From the NCBI GenBank assembly GCA_020631815.1, contig JACKGW010000017.1, positions 1-40,570 on the forward strand: a DNA stretch of 40,570 nt, written 5' to 3'. Made by a program: the position numbers and the translations under genes. Of this stretch, positions 1 to 7,403 are shown piece after piece. The DNA comes from Planctomycetota bacterium. Its GTDB lineage: Bacteria; Planctomycetota; PLA2; JAEUHO01. Each line of letters begins with the position of its first letter. The first letter of the stretch is position 1. The notes beneath the pieces are model-generated. The model was given only the letters and a program-made list of their open reading frames with translations. It did no database searches and was not told the DNA's origin.

Positions 1-35
1 TCACATCACGTTGGCACGTAGGGCGCCGCGGGCAC

Positions 36-343
36 GGGGTCTGACCCCAGGCGAGCGACGCACTGCGGTATCAGACCCCGTGTCAGTGTCGCTTCGCTCC
101 CAGACACAGGTTCAGACACCTCCGTGCGTGGAGGCGGGTGCCTGATCCCGCGCAGCGGCGCCGCGGAGCGGCAACGCGGGGCGCGGGGTCTGGCTCCGCC
201 GGACGGCGGACGCACTTGGTGCGGCCCTTCGCCCGCGACGGCCAGGAGGCCTTCCCGTCGGCGGGCGCCGCCCTCCGGTGTCAGACCCGGCGCCCCGCGT
301 CGCTTTCGCTCCGCTGCGCCGGATCAGACACCTCCGCGCGTGG
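36..343. repeat. Gene-free island of diverged TCAGACMCC repeats
   Basis: The first 409 bases hold no credible gene. They carry several copies of a short core: the palindrome GGGGTCTGACCCC at 36-48, TCAGACCCC at 71-79, TCAGACACC at 112-120, TCAGACCC at 281-288 and TCAGACACC at 324-332, with weaker relatives at 136-149 and 185-197. Two larger units run in parallel about 211 bases apart. Each has TCAGACCC, then GTCGCTTTCGCTCC-like sequence (88-100 and 299-312), then TCAGACACCTCCG followed by a CGTGG (112-131 and 324-343). This looks like a duplicated intergenic repeat. A REP-type element is a guess; no transposase is seen beside it. Confidence 0.6.
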
Positions 344-409
344 CCGCACGCCGTCGCGGCGGCTCGTCAGGGCGACGGCGCGACGCTGCGCCGAGCCTTG
401 GCGAGCCGC

Positions 410-1117
410 CTACAGGTAGAGCAGGCGGTTGCAGGCCTTGCAGGGGACGAGGCGGGAGCGGTTTTGGACGGCGTAGACGTCGTTGCGGGTGACGAGGGCA
501 CCGCAGCCGCCGCAGTACTCGCCTTCGAGGTGGGCCATGCCCGAGCCGCGGGCGACACGGCAGCGGTCGTAGAGCTGCAGGGCCTCCTTGGGCAGGTCCT
601 CGACCTTCTTCTTGCGGTCGTTCTGCAAGGCCTCGCGCTCGGCGCGCACCGCCCCCATCTGCTCGAGCGTCTGCTCCTTCATCGAGGCCGCGCGGGCGCG
701 CTCGGCGTCGCGTTGCTCTTCGAGCTGCTTGATGCGCGCGTCGGCCTGCTCCTCGACTTCGAGGATCTTCAAGACCTCACCCTGCAGACGGTCGGACTCG
801 GCCTGCGTGTTGGAGATCTCGCTGCGGAACGCGACGAAGTCCTTGTTGGACCTCACGTTCGACGACTGCGACTTCAGCCGCTCGAGCTTGGCGTCCAAGC
901 CACGGACCTCGTTCTCCCGCATGCGCCGCTGCGCGCGGAGGAGGGCGAGCTTCTGGCGCACCTGCGACGCCTTGTCCTCCAGACCCTTCGCCGCTTCCTC
1001 CCGCTCGGACACCGCCGCGGGCGCGCGCTCGAGGCGCTCGGTGAGCTCGCGGATGCGCAGGTCCACGGTGTTCAGGGCCAAGAGGCGCTGGATCAGCTCG
1101 TCGGTGGTGGTGGTCAT
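410..1117 (-). CDS. Coiled-coil protein with C-terminal C4 zinc ribbon (zf-RING_7/DUF164 family)
   Basis: The predicted 235-residue protein is mostly a long charged coiled coil (about residues 5-185) followed by a zinc ribbon with C202-x2-C205 and C226-x2-C229, the pattern of the DUF164 family. These proteins are probably nucleic-acid-associated, but their exact function is not settled. I chose the ATG at 1117, not the in-frame ATG at 1153, because AGGAGG (1128-1133) sits 10 nt upstream of it. It lies downstream of dnaG and rpoD on the same strand, separated from rpoD by an intrinsic terminator. This neighbourhood is common for the family. The family call is firm; the role is unknown. Confidence 0.9.
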   Translation of the reverse strand: MTTTTDELIQRLLALNTVDLRIRELTERLERAPAAVSEREEAAKGLEDKASQVRQKLALLRAQRRMRENEVRGLDAKLERLKSQSSNVRSNKDFVAFRSEISNTQAESDRLQGEVLKILEVEEQADARIKQLEEQRDAERARAASMKEQTLEQMGAVRAEREALQNDRKKKVEDLPKEALQLYDRCRVARGSGMAHLEGEYCGGCGALVTRNDVYAVQNRSRLVPCKACNRLLYL

Positions 1118-1147
1118 CGCCAAGAAGCCTCCTGCGGAGATGTCACG

Positions 1148-1186
1148 GGACAAAACGAAACCGCGCCGCCCGGATGGACGGCGCGG
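1148..1186 (-). terminator. Rho-independent terminator after rpoD
   Basis: On the minus strand an 8-bp GC stem (CCGCGCCG at 1186-1179 pairing with CGGCGCGG at 1168-1161, 10-nt loop) is followed at once by TTTCGTTTTG (1160-1151). It is the only hairpin with a clear T-rich tail that I found in this GC-rich window. It lies about 55 nt past the rpoD stop and before the zinc-ribbon gene. Confidence 0.75.
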
Positions 1187-1240
1187 AGCGGGTGCGGTGG
1201 GGTTCGGGGGCGAGCAACCGGGCGGGGCTCGCCGCGGTGC

Positions 1241-2953
1241 TCACTGCTCGAGGAACCCCTCGAGCTTGCGGGCTCGAACCGGGTGCTGGAGCTTTCGCAC
1301 GGCCTTCGCCTCGATCTGGCGCACGCGTTCGCGCGTGACCTTGAAGATCTTGCCGACCTCTTCCAGCGTGTACGTGTAGCCGTCGCCGATGCCGTAGCGC
1401 AGCTTGATGATCTCGCGCTCGCGGAACGTGAGCGTCTGCAAGACCTGGTCGATCTTGTCCTTCAGCATTTCGTGCGTGGCGGCGTTGACCGGGCTCTCGG
1501 CCTGCTCGTCCTCGATGAAATCGCCGAAGTAGCTGTCCTCGCTGTCGCCGATGGGGCGATCGAGGCTGATCGGGTGCTTGCTGATCTTCATCACCCGCTT
1601 GGTCTCGTCGACGCTGATGCCGCTGGCCTGCGCGATCTCGTCGATCGTGGGCTCGCGGCCCAAACGCTGCAGCAGCTTCTTCGTGACGTTGCGGATCTTG
1701 CTCATCGTCTCGATCATGTGCACCGGAATGCGGATGGTGCGGGCCTGATCGGCGATGGAGCGGGTGATGGCCTGGCGAATCCACCACGTGGCGTACGTGC
1801 TGAACTTGTAGCCGCGGCGGTACTCGTACTTCTCGACGGCCTTCATGAGGCCGGTGTTGCCCTCCTGGATGAGGTCCAGGAAGGTCAGACCGCGGTTGCG
1901 GTACTTCTTCGCGATCGAGACGACGAGGCGCAGGTTGCCGCTGGACAGCTTGCGCTTGGCCTCTTCGTACTCGGCAAAGCGATGGCGGATCTCGGCGCCG
2001 CGCTGGACGAAGGTGTCGGCGTCCTCGAGGACGTGCACCTCGATGTCACGCAGACGCTCCTCGCACTCCTCGATCTCGGTGGGCTCGCCGCGACGACGCT
2101 TGAGGTCACGCAGACGGCGGCGCAGGTCGCCGATCTCCTCGGCGAGCTCGTAGCTCTCCTCGTGGATCGGACGAATCTTCTTGGTCTGGATCGCGACCTC
2201 TTCGAGCAGCTTGAGGCACTTGAGGCGACGCGTGCCGAGGCGCTCCTTCAGGTGCGTGGCCGTGCGCTCGCTCGGGTTGCCGTAGACGAGCGTGGCCATG
2301 TCCTCGCGCAGGTCGGCGAGCAGCTTCTCGAGCGTCCGCAGGTTGAACGGCATGCGGCGCTGGAGGTCGTCCTTGTCGACGGGGTCCGCCGTGCCGATGC
2401 GTAGCGTGCGGTCGAAGGCGAGGTCACCGCGGGCGACCTGCTGCAGGATGCCGATGGCCGACGCGATGCCCGCACCGCTCTCCAGCACCTTGTGGCGGTA
2501 GCGCTTGCGGGTGATCTCGATCTTCTTGGAGAGGCTGATCTCCTCGTCGCGCGTGAGCAGCGGGATCTCACCCATCTGCGTGAGGTACATGCGCACGGGG
2601 TCGTCGATCTTCTCCGTGGTGATCGGAAGATCGAGCGCGCTCTCGGTGGCGCCGCCCTTGCCGCGACGCGTGGGCGGCGGGTCCTCGGGCGGCAGCTCAC
2701 CACGGGCCAACGCAGCTTCGCGCTCGCGGCGCACTGCGTCGCCGCCATCGATGACCTCGATCTTCTGCAGATCCAACGTCTGCAGGATGCGGTCCATCAT
2801 GGCGGGGCAGGGCGCCTGCTCGGGCTCGGCGGTGTTGAGCTCCTCGTAGGTGAGGTAGCCGCGCTTCTTCCCTGTCTCGACCAGCTCGAGGATCTCCGGC
2901 TCGGTCTCATCGAGCGGGCTGGGCGGAACGAAGGGGTCCACGCGTCTCGTCAT
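1241..2953 (-). CDS. rpoD: Primary RNA polymerase sigma factor (sigma-70, RpoD)
   Basis: The 570-residue protein has all sigma-70 regions in order. A region 1.1-like segment lies near residues 18-40. Region 1.2 is at about 117-145 (DPVRMYLTQMGEIPLLTRDE). A long charged non-conserved insert covers about 150-330. Region 2 is at about 335-410, with RGLTFLDLIQEGN and the -10-recognition helix YATWWIRQAITR. Region 3 is at about 413-470, and region 4 is at about 505-565, ending in a helix-turn-helix (TLEEVGKIFKVTRERVRQIE). The size and the presence of region 1.1 and the insert mark it as the housekeeping sigma. The ATG at 2953 has only a weak upstream GGAG. dnaG lies 82 nt upstream on the same strand, the classic macromolecular-synthesis arrangement, and a hairpin plus T-tract at 1148-1186 ends the unit. 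Confidence 0.98.
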   Translation of the reverse strand: MTRRVDPFVPPSPLDETEPEILELVETGKKRGYLTYEELNTAEPEQAPCPAMMDRILQTLDLQKIEVIDGGDAVRREREAALARGELPPEDPPPTRRGKGGATESALDLPITTEKIDDPVRMYLTQMGEIPLLTRDEEISLSKKIEITRKRYRHKVLESGAGIASAIGILQQVARGDLAFDRTLRIGTADPVDKDDLQRRMPFNLRTLEKLLADLREDMATLVYGNPSERTATHLKERLGTRRLKCLKLLEEVAIQTKKIRPIHEESYELAEEIGDLRRRLRDLKRRRGEPTEIEECEERLRDIEVHVLEDADTFVQRGAEIRHRFAEYEEAKRKLSSGNLRLVVSIAKKYRNRGLTFLDLIQEGNTGLMKAVEKYEYRRGYKFSTYATWWIRQAITRSIADQARTIRIPVHMIETMSKIRNVTKKLLQRLGREPTIDEIAQASGISVDETKRVMKISKHPISLDRPIGDSEDSYFGDFIEDEQAESPVNAATHEMLKDKIDQVLQTLTFREREIIKLRYGIGDGYTYTLEEVGKIFKVTRERVRQIEAKAVRKLQHPVRARKLEGFLEQ

Positions 2954-3035
2954 GCTTCGTGCTCCGAGGGGGGGGCATCATCGGGGAGGAGGGCCCCGGA
3001 GGACCCCTTCGAGCAGAGAGGTCCGCGCGGTGGCG

Positions 3036-5141
3036 TTAGGCAGACCCCGTGTCGGCGGCACCTTCCTCGCCCCCACGCAGGGGCTCGGGCGGCGGTCCAT
3101 CCAGCACGGGCAAGTCGAAGGCGGGGTCGTACTCGTCGCAAACGGGGATCTCGGCGGGGGGGACTTCGGAGTGGGCCCGGGCGTCGCGACCCGCGCGACC
3201 TCCCCCGCCCAGGGAAACGTCCTCGGCGGCCCTCTCGGATCGGTTGGACCTGGTTTCGTGCTCCTCCGCGGCACCTCCCGCCGACGCATCGCGGGAGACC
3301 CGACGCGCCCCGCCCAGCTCGGGTTCCGCCCCGCGGGCGCGGCGAGCCGAGGCCGGAGATCGGGGCTCCGCAGCCGAAGGGCGCCCTCGCGTGGGCTCAC
3401 CGGCGGCCGCGGCCGCCATCTGGGCCCGGAGGAACGCCTCCCGCTCGCGGGAGAGCCGACGCTGCTCGAGGAAGGCAATCTGGGAGCGTACCCGCTCGGC
3501 CAGGGTCGGGTCCTCGGGCAGGGCCGCCAGCTCCGAGAGGCCCTCGGCATCCTGCGCCAGGTACGCCGCCAGCGACTCGCGAAGCAGAGGCCGGCCCGCC
3601 TCGTGCAGGTCGAGCAGCGCCTCGTAAAGGCGACGCAACACCGCGTCGCCGAACTCCTCCGGGCCGACGGCTCGCAGGATCGCCTCGGCGAGCTCGGCGT
3701 CGGAGAGGGCACCTGCCAGGTAGCCCACTTGCGACTGACGATCGTGCAGGACCGACGCCTGGCCGCTGGCGCGCGCGCCCCCGCCCGACCCCGTCGCCCG
3801 GGGCGGCGCCGGTCTCGGCGGGGCCGGGCGCGAGCTCTGCCGGGCGGCGAGCTTGCGCAGCATGGCCTCGACGTCCATGCCGCCGAGGTCACCGCCCAGC
3901 TCCTCGGCCAGCTCCTTCAAGCGCAGCTCGCGCTCGATCTCGCTCTTCACCTTGGTGATCGTGCCGAGCAACGACTGGGCCGCGTCGCTCCGACCGCGCG
4001 CGCTCGACAGGTCGTGCCGCTCGCGTTCGCGCTCCAGACGGTGGGCGAACCAGTCGCGTGCGCCACCCAGCACGGCCTCCAGGGCCTCCGGCCCCTCCTC
4101 CAGCAGGATCTCGTCGACGTCGCGTCCGGCGGGGAGCACGGCCACGCGCACGTCGAAGCCGGCCGGCAAGAGGATCTCGAGCGTGCGCTCGGAGGCGGCC
4201 TGCCCCGCGGCGTCACCGTCGTAGAGGAGAACGGCGCGCTCGGTGAAGCGACCGAGCAGGCGGGCTTGCGACTCGGTGAAGGCCGTGCCCATGCCCGCCA
4301 CGGCGTGGTCGAAGCCATGCACGTGCGCCATGAGCACGTCGGTGTAGCCCTCCATGATCAGGGCTTCGCCACGCCGGCGGATACCGTGGGCGGCGCGGTC
4401 GAGCGCATAGAGCACGTCGGACTTGTGGAACAGCGCCGTCTCGGCGCCGTTGACGTACTTGGCCGGCTCGTCGGGATCGAGCGTGCGACCCGCAAACGTC
4501 ACGAGCCGCCCTTGCGCGTCGCGCACGGGGAACATGACGCGGTTGCGGAACGCGTCGTACCAGCCGCCGCGATCGCGACGCCGTGCGAGACCTGCCTCTT
4601 CGAGCATCTCGCCGGTGGCCCCGCGGCGGGACAGCGCCTGCATCAGCCCGTCCCACGCGGGCGGGGCGAACCCCAGCTCGAGCTCGCGTTGGCGCTCGAC
4701 GTCGTAGCCACGGCGCTCGAGATACGAGCGCGCTTCCGCGCCGACCGGGGCCTCGAGCACGCGCCGGAACCACGAGAGCGCGGCCTCCAGGGCATCGCGC
4801 AGACGCAGGCGCTGGTCACGCGACACGCCGGGGTCGACACCGCGCACGGTCGGCACCTCGATGGAGCGCTCCTCGGCCAGCTGGCGCACGGCTTCGGGGA
4901 ACGTCAGTCCGCGCGTCTCCATGAGCCAGTGGAAGACGTTGCCGCCCTTGCCGCAGCCGAAACACTTGAAGATCTGCAGCCGCGGATTCACCTGGAACGA
5001 GGGCGTCTTCTCCTCGTGGAAGGGGCAGCAGGCCTTCCACGCACTACCGGCCCGCTTGAGCTCCAGACTGCGGCTGACGACTTCCACGATGTCGTGGGCG
5101 TCGCGCACGCGCTGGATGATCTCGTCGGGAATCGCGGCCAC
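3036..5141 (-). CDS. dnaG: DNA primase DnaG
   Basis: The 701-residue protein makes RNA primers at the replication fork. The CHC2 zinc finger uses C39, H42, C60 and C63 (CPFHEEKTPSF, then CFGCGKGG). The catalytic core has the Toprim signature: E264 in MEGYTD, DGD at 308-310, and D341/D343. The C-terminal third, where DnaB helicase would bind, is followed by a long low-complexity Arg/Ala/Glu-rich tail (about residues 570-701). The reading frame stays open far upstream. I chose the GTG at 5141 because the protein then begins like other primases (AAIPDEIIQRV) and GAGGAG lies 9 nt upstream (5151-5156). rpoD follows 82 nt downstream. Confidence 0.97.
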   Translation of the reverse strand: MAAIPDEIIQRVRDAHDIVEVVSRSLELKRAGSAWKACCPFHEEKTPSFQVNPRLQIFKCFGCGKGGNVFHWLMETRGLTFPEAVRQLAEERSIEVPTVRGVDPGVSRDQRLRLRDALEAALSWFRRVLEAPVGAEARSYLERRGYDVERQRELELGFAPPAWDGLMQALSRRGATGEMLEEAGLARRRDRGGWYDAFRNRVMFPVRDAQGRLVTFAGRTLDPDEPAKYVNGAETALFHKSDVLYALDRAAHGIRRRGEALIMEGYTDVLMAHVHGFDHAVAGMGTAFTESQARLLGRFTERAVLLYDGDAAGQAASERTLEILLPAGFDVRVAVLPAGRDVDEILLEEGPEALEAVLGGARDWFAHRLERERERHDLSSARGRSDAAQSLLGTITKVKSEIERELRLKELAEELGGDLGGMDVEAMLRKLAARQSSRPAPPRPAPPRATGSGGGARASGQASVLHDRQSQVGYLAGALSDAELAEAILRAVGPEEFGDAVLRRLYEALLDLHEAGRPLLRESLAAYLAQDAEGLSELAALPEDPTLAERVRSQIAFLEQRRLSREREAFLRAQMAAAAAGEPTRGRPSAAEPRSPASARRARGAEPELGGARRVSRDASAGGAAEEHETRSNRSERAAEDVSLGGGGRAGRDARAHSEVPPAEIPVCDEYDPAFDLPVLDGPPPEPLRGGEEGAADTGSA

Positions 5142-5190
5142 GCGTGAACGCTCCTCGCCCTGGCGCCCGCGGTGGCAACAGGGGGTCCGG

Positions 5191-5196
5191 ATCCTA
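5191..5196 (-). promoter_or_regulatory. Candidate -10 element upstream of dnaG
   Basis: TAGGAT on the minus strand fits TAnnnT and would give a leader of about 42 nt carrying the dnaG Shine-Dalgarno site. No convincing -35 box is visible. The same hexamer occurs upstream of proS. Confidence 0.35.
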
Positions 5197-5236
5197 CCCC
5201 CCCGCTCCCCCCCGTCGGGGCGCGTGCCCGGAGCCT

Positions 5237-5326
5237 GGAGTCGGGTGAGATCTTCCCTTCGGGCCGCCCTGCCCAGGCGCCGGCGTGAGCGCGTTGCAGC
5301 CCGAAGTGGAGATCTCACCTGACTCC
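5237..5326. repeat. Long inverted repeat between rsmA and dnaG
   Basis: Arms 5237-5264 and 5299-5326 match in 25 of 28 positions (left arm begins GGAGTCGGGTGAGATCTT; the right arm is its imperfect complement), with a 34-nt loop. The right arm contains the rsmA stop codon and its last codons. On transcription it would form a long hairpin right at the rsmA 3' end and ahead of the dnaG promoter. It has no T-tract. It could be a 3'-end stabiliser, a rho-type terminator or a dispersed palindromic repeat. Confidence 0.7.
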
Positions 5327-6196
5327 GTATCGCGAACGCCACAGCGCCAACAGGTCATCCGGCGCAACATCCTGGGCGCGCATGGTGGGATCGAGGCCCG
5401 CGGAAACGGCAGCGGCTTCCGCTTCCGCCGGGCTCACGCCCAGGGCGTGGGCTGCCGCCGTGCGCAGCACCTTGCGCCTGCGCGTGAACAGGGCCGTGAC
5501 GAAGCGACCGAAGGCGTCGGCTTCGCCCGCCCGGTAGGGCGCGGGTTCGCGCGGGTCCAAGCGGAGCAACGCGCTGTCCACCCGTGGCCGCGGCCAGAAG
5601 ACCTGAGGCGGAAAGCGTCGCAGGATTCGACCTGTCGCCGCCAAGCCGACGAGTACGGAGGGCGCGCCATGCGCGGGCTGTCCAGGCGGCGCCAAGAGCT
5701 TCTCGCCCACCTCACGCTGCACCATCACGGTGATCTGCTGGGGTGGGCGCGGCAGACCGAGGACGCCCAGCAGGATGGGCGTCGCCACGTTGTAGGGCAG
5801 GTTGCTCACGAGCAGACGTCGCCCGCCGGGCGCCGGTTCGCGCTCGAGCGCCGTCGCAAACGCAGGCGCCAGCTCGTGCTTGCCCGCCAGCACGTCGCCC
5901 TCCACGAACGCCACGGTGGGAGGCCATGCGACGAGGTCCTGCGTGAACCGCTGCAGGCGTGCGTCGATGTCGAAGGTGGTCACGGCGGCGCCGGTCGCGG
6001 CAAGCGCGTGCGTCAGCAGGCCTGGCCCCGTCCCCACCTCGACGACGTGGTCGTCGGCCGTGACGGCGGCATCGCGAACGATCGCGTCCACGGCTTGCAC
6101 GTCCGTGAGGAAGCACTGCCCGTGGCGGCGGTCCGGGGCGAGGCCAGCGGCTTCGAGCGCGGCGGACAGCGCCTGCGCGGTGCGCGGGAAGCTCAC
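5315..6196 (-). CDS. rsmA: 16S rRNA dimethyladenosine methyltransferase RsmA/KsgA
   Basis: The 293-residue protein dimethylates the two adjacent adenines in the 3'-terminal hairpin of 16S rRNA during 30S assembly. It shows QCFLTD near residue 27, the SAM-binding loop VEVGTGPGLL (52-61), an acidic ribose-binding stretch (FDIDAR), and the catalytic NLPYN at 132-136. The C-terminal helical domain has the usual RRRKVLRTA. The frame is open upstream, but the GTG at 6196 overlaps the stop of the preceding HEAT-repeat gene as GTGA, which implies translational coupling. Another in-frame GTG at 6208 is possible. The stop codon lies inside the right arm of the inverted repeat at 5237-5326. Confidence 0.95.
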   Translation of the reverse strand: MSFPRTAQALSAALEAAGLAPDRRHGQCFLTDVQAVDAIVRDAAVTADDHVVEVGTGPGLLTHALAATGAAVTTFDIDARLQRFTQDLVAWPPTVAFVEGDVLAGKHELAPAFATALEREPAPGGRRLLVSNLPYNVATPILLGVLGLPRPPQQITVMVQREVGEKLLAPPGQPAHGAPSVLVGLAATGRILRRFPPQVFWPRPRVDSALLRLDPREPAPYRAGEADAFGRFVTALFTRRRKVLRTAAAHALGVSPAEAEAAAVSAGLDPTMRAQDVAPDDLLALWRSRYGVR

Positions 6197-7296
6197 CGAC
6201 GCTGCCACCAGCGGGCGAGCGCCGCCTTCCAGGCGTCGACGTCCAAGCGGAGGTCGCTGCCCACGCGCTCCACGAGCAGGTGGTGCGCGGCGAGGACGAT
6301 CCCCGGATCCGACGCCCCCAGTGCTTCGAGCACGTACGCGTCGGCTTCGCGCATCTCCAGCTTCCACAGCGCACTCGTCGCCGCCCAGCGCACGTCGCGG
6401 CTCGGATCCCGCCGGGCGAGGCTGGCGATGACGGGATAGCCATCGCGTACCCGTCCCTGCAACACGCCGCCCACGGCGGCCGCACGCACGGACGGCTCCG
6501 CGTGGCCCAGCGCACCCAAGAGCACCTGGCGCGCACCGCGCTGGGCGAGGCCCGTTGCCGCCGTCACGGCAACGCGTGCGTCGGGGTCCCCCAGCAAGGA
6601 CGTCAGGGCGGCGATCGCACCCTCGCCGCCCAGACGACCGATGGCCTCGGCCATCGAGCTGCGCAGCAGCCAGCCGGGCGCGGGATCGGCCGTGCGATCC
6701 GCGAGGCGCGCGATCAGCCACGTGCCGTCCGCGGCCGTGCCACGCCGACCGAGCACGAGCGCGGCAGCCGCGCGGACGCCCTCGCCCGGGTCGCCGCCGC
6801 GTGGGTCCACGATCAAGCGACGCGCGACGTCGGCGGCGGCCGGCGCGTCCAGGTCGCCGAGCGCGAGGATGGCGGCACGACGCACGGCGGCGTCGGGGTG
6901 GAGCACGTGGGGGTTGATGCGCGGGCCGTCGCCGGCGAACCCGAGCGTGCCCAAGGCACCCAGCAAGGGTGCGAGCGCCAGCGGATCGCTCTCCCGCCCC
7001 AGTGCGTCACGCACGGCATCGAGGTGGCCGCGCGCACCACGGCGCGCCAGGGCCATCGCGGCGGCGCCGCGCACGAGCGACGCGTCGTCGCGCAGTGCAC
7101 GCGCCAAGAGGCGGTCGGCCTGGGCGCCGTCGGGCTGCTCGGGCCAGCCTTCCAGGCGCGCGATGGCGGCACGGCGCGCGGGCAAGGCGCCTTCCACGAG
7201 CAGCTGCGCCTCGCGCGCGAGGTCGTCCGCCGCTCGGGCAGGGCTGGCCGCAAGCGACACGACGAGAGCGACGACAAGGGTGGGCCAGCGCGGCAT
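6193..7296 (-). CDS. Exported HEAT-repeat protein
   Basis: The predicted 367-residue protein starts with a signal peptide (MPRWPTLVVALVVSLAA, cleavage likely after ASPARA near residue 22). The rest is a run of HEAT/PBS-lyase-like helical repeats, seen as spaced motifs such as DAAVRRAAILALGDL, GVRAAAALVLGRRG, DARVAVTAATGLAQRG, PSVRAAAVGGVLQ and SRDVRWAATSALWKL. Such repeats are protein-binding scaffolds; the partner is unknown. I prefer the ATG at 7296. It lies 7 nt after TACCAT and gives a normal signal peptide, whereas the in-frame ATG at 7305 falls within that hexamer. rsmA follows with a 4-nt overlap. Confidence 0.85.
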   Translation of the reverse strand: MPRWPTLVVALVVSLAASPARAADDLAREAQLLVEGALPARRAAIARLEGWPEQPDGAQADRLLARALRDDASLVRGAAAMALARRGARGHLDAVRDALGRESDPLALAPLLGALGTLGFAGDGPRINPHVLHPDAAVRRAAILALGDLDAPAAADVARRLIVDPRGGDPGEGVRAAAALVLGRRGTAADGTWLIARLADRTADPAPGWLLRSSMAEAIGRLGGEGAIAALTSLLGDPDARVAVTAATGLAQRGARQVLLGALGHAEPSVRAAAVGGVLQGRVRDGYPVIASLARRDPSRDVRWAATSALWKLEMREADAYVLEALGASDPGIVLAAHHLLVERVGSDLRLDVDAWKAALARWWQRR

Positions 7297-7303
7297 GGTC
7301 CGC

Positions 7304-7309
7304 ATGGTA
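7304..7309 (-). promoter_or_regulatory. Candidate -10 box for a leaderless start (HEAT gene)
   Basis: TACCAT on the minus strand ends 7 nt before the ATG at 7296, and no Shine-Dalgarno sequence is present. The layout TACCAT-7 nt-ATG is identical to that at 13987-13992. Confidence 0.45.
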
Positions 7310-7403
7310 CGAGCCGGGCGCCGCCCCTGGGGAACGGCGCCCGCGCGATGGCTCCCCGGTCCCCGATCGGACCGGCACGTAGCCGACGTCGATGGCCGAG
7401 GGG

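Noticed and set aside
278..2404. A 708-codon open frame on the plus strand over the zinc-ribbon gene and rpoD
   Set aside because: It is the mirror frame of two well-recognised minus-strand genes, is Leu/Ala/Arg/Asp-rich with no domain, and such open mirror frames are expected at this GC content.
5142..5342. N-terminal extension of DnaG to the ATG at 5342
   Set aside because: It adds 67 Arg-rich residues unlike any primase and would run through the inverted repeat. The GTG at 5141 has a proper Shine-Dalgarno.
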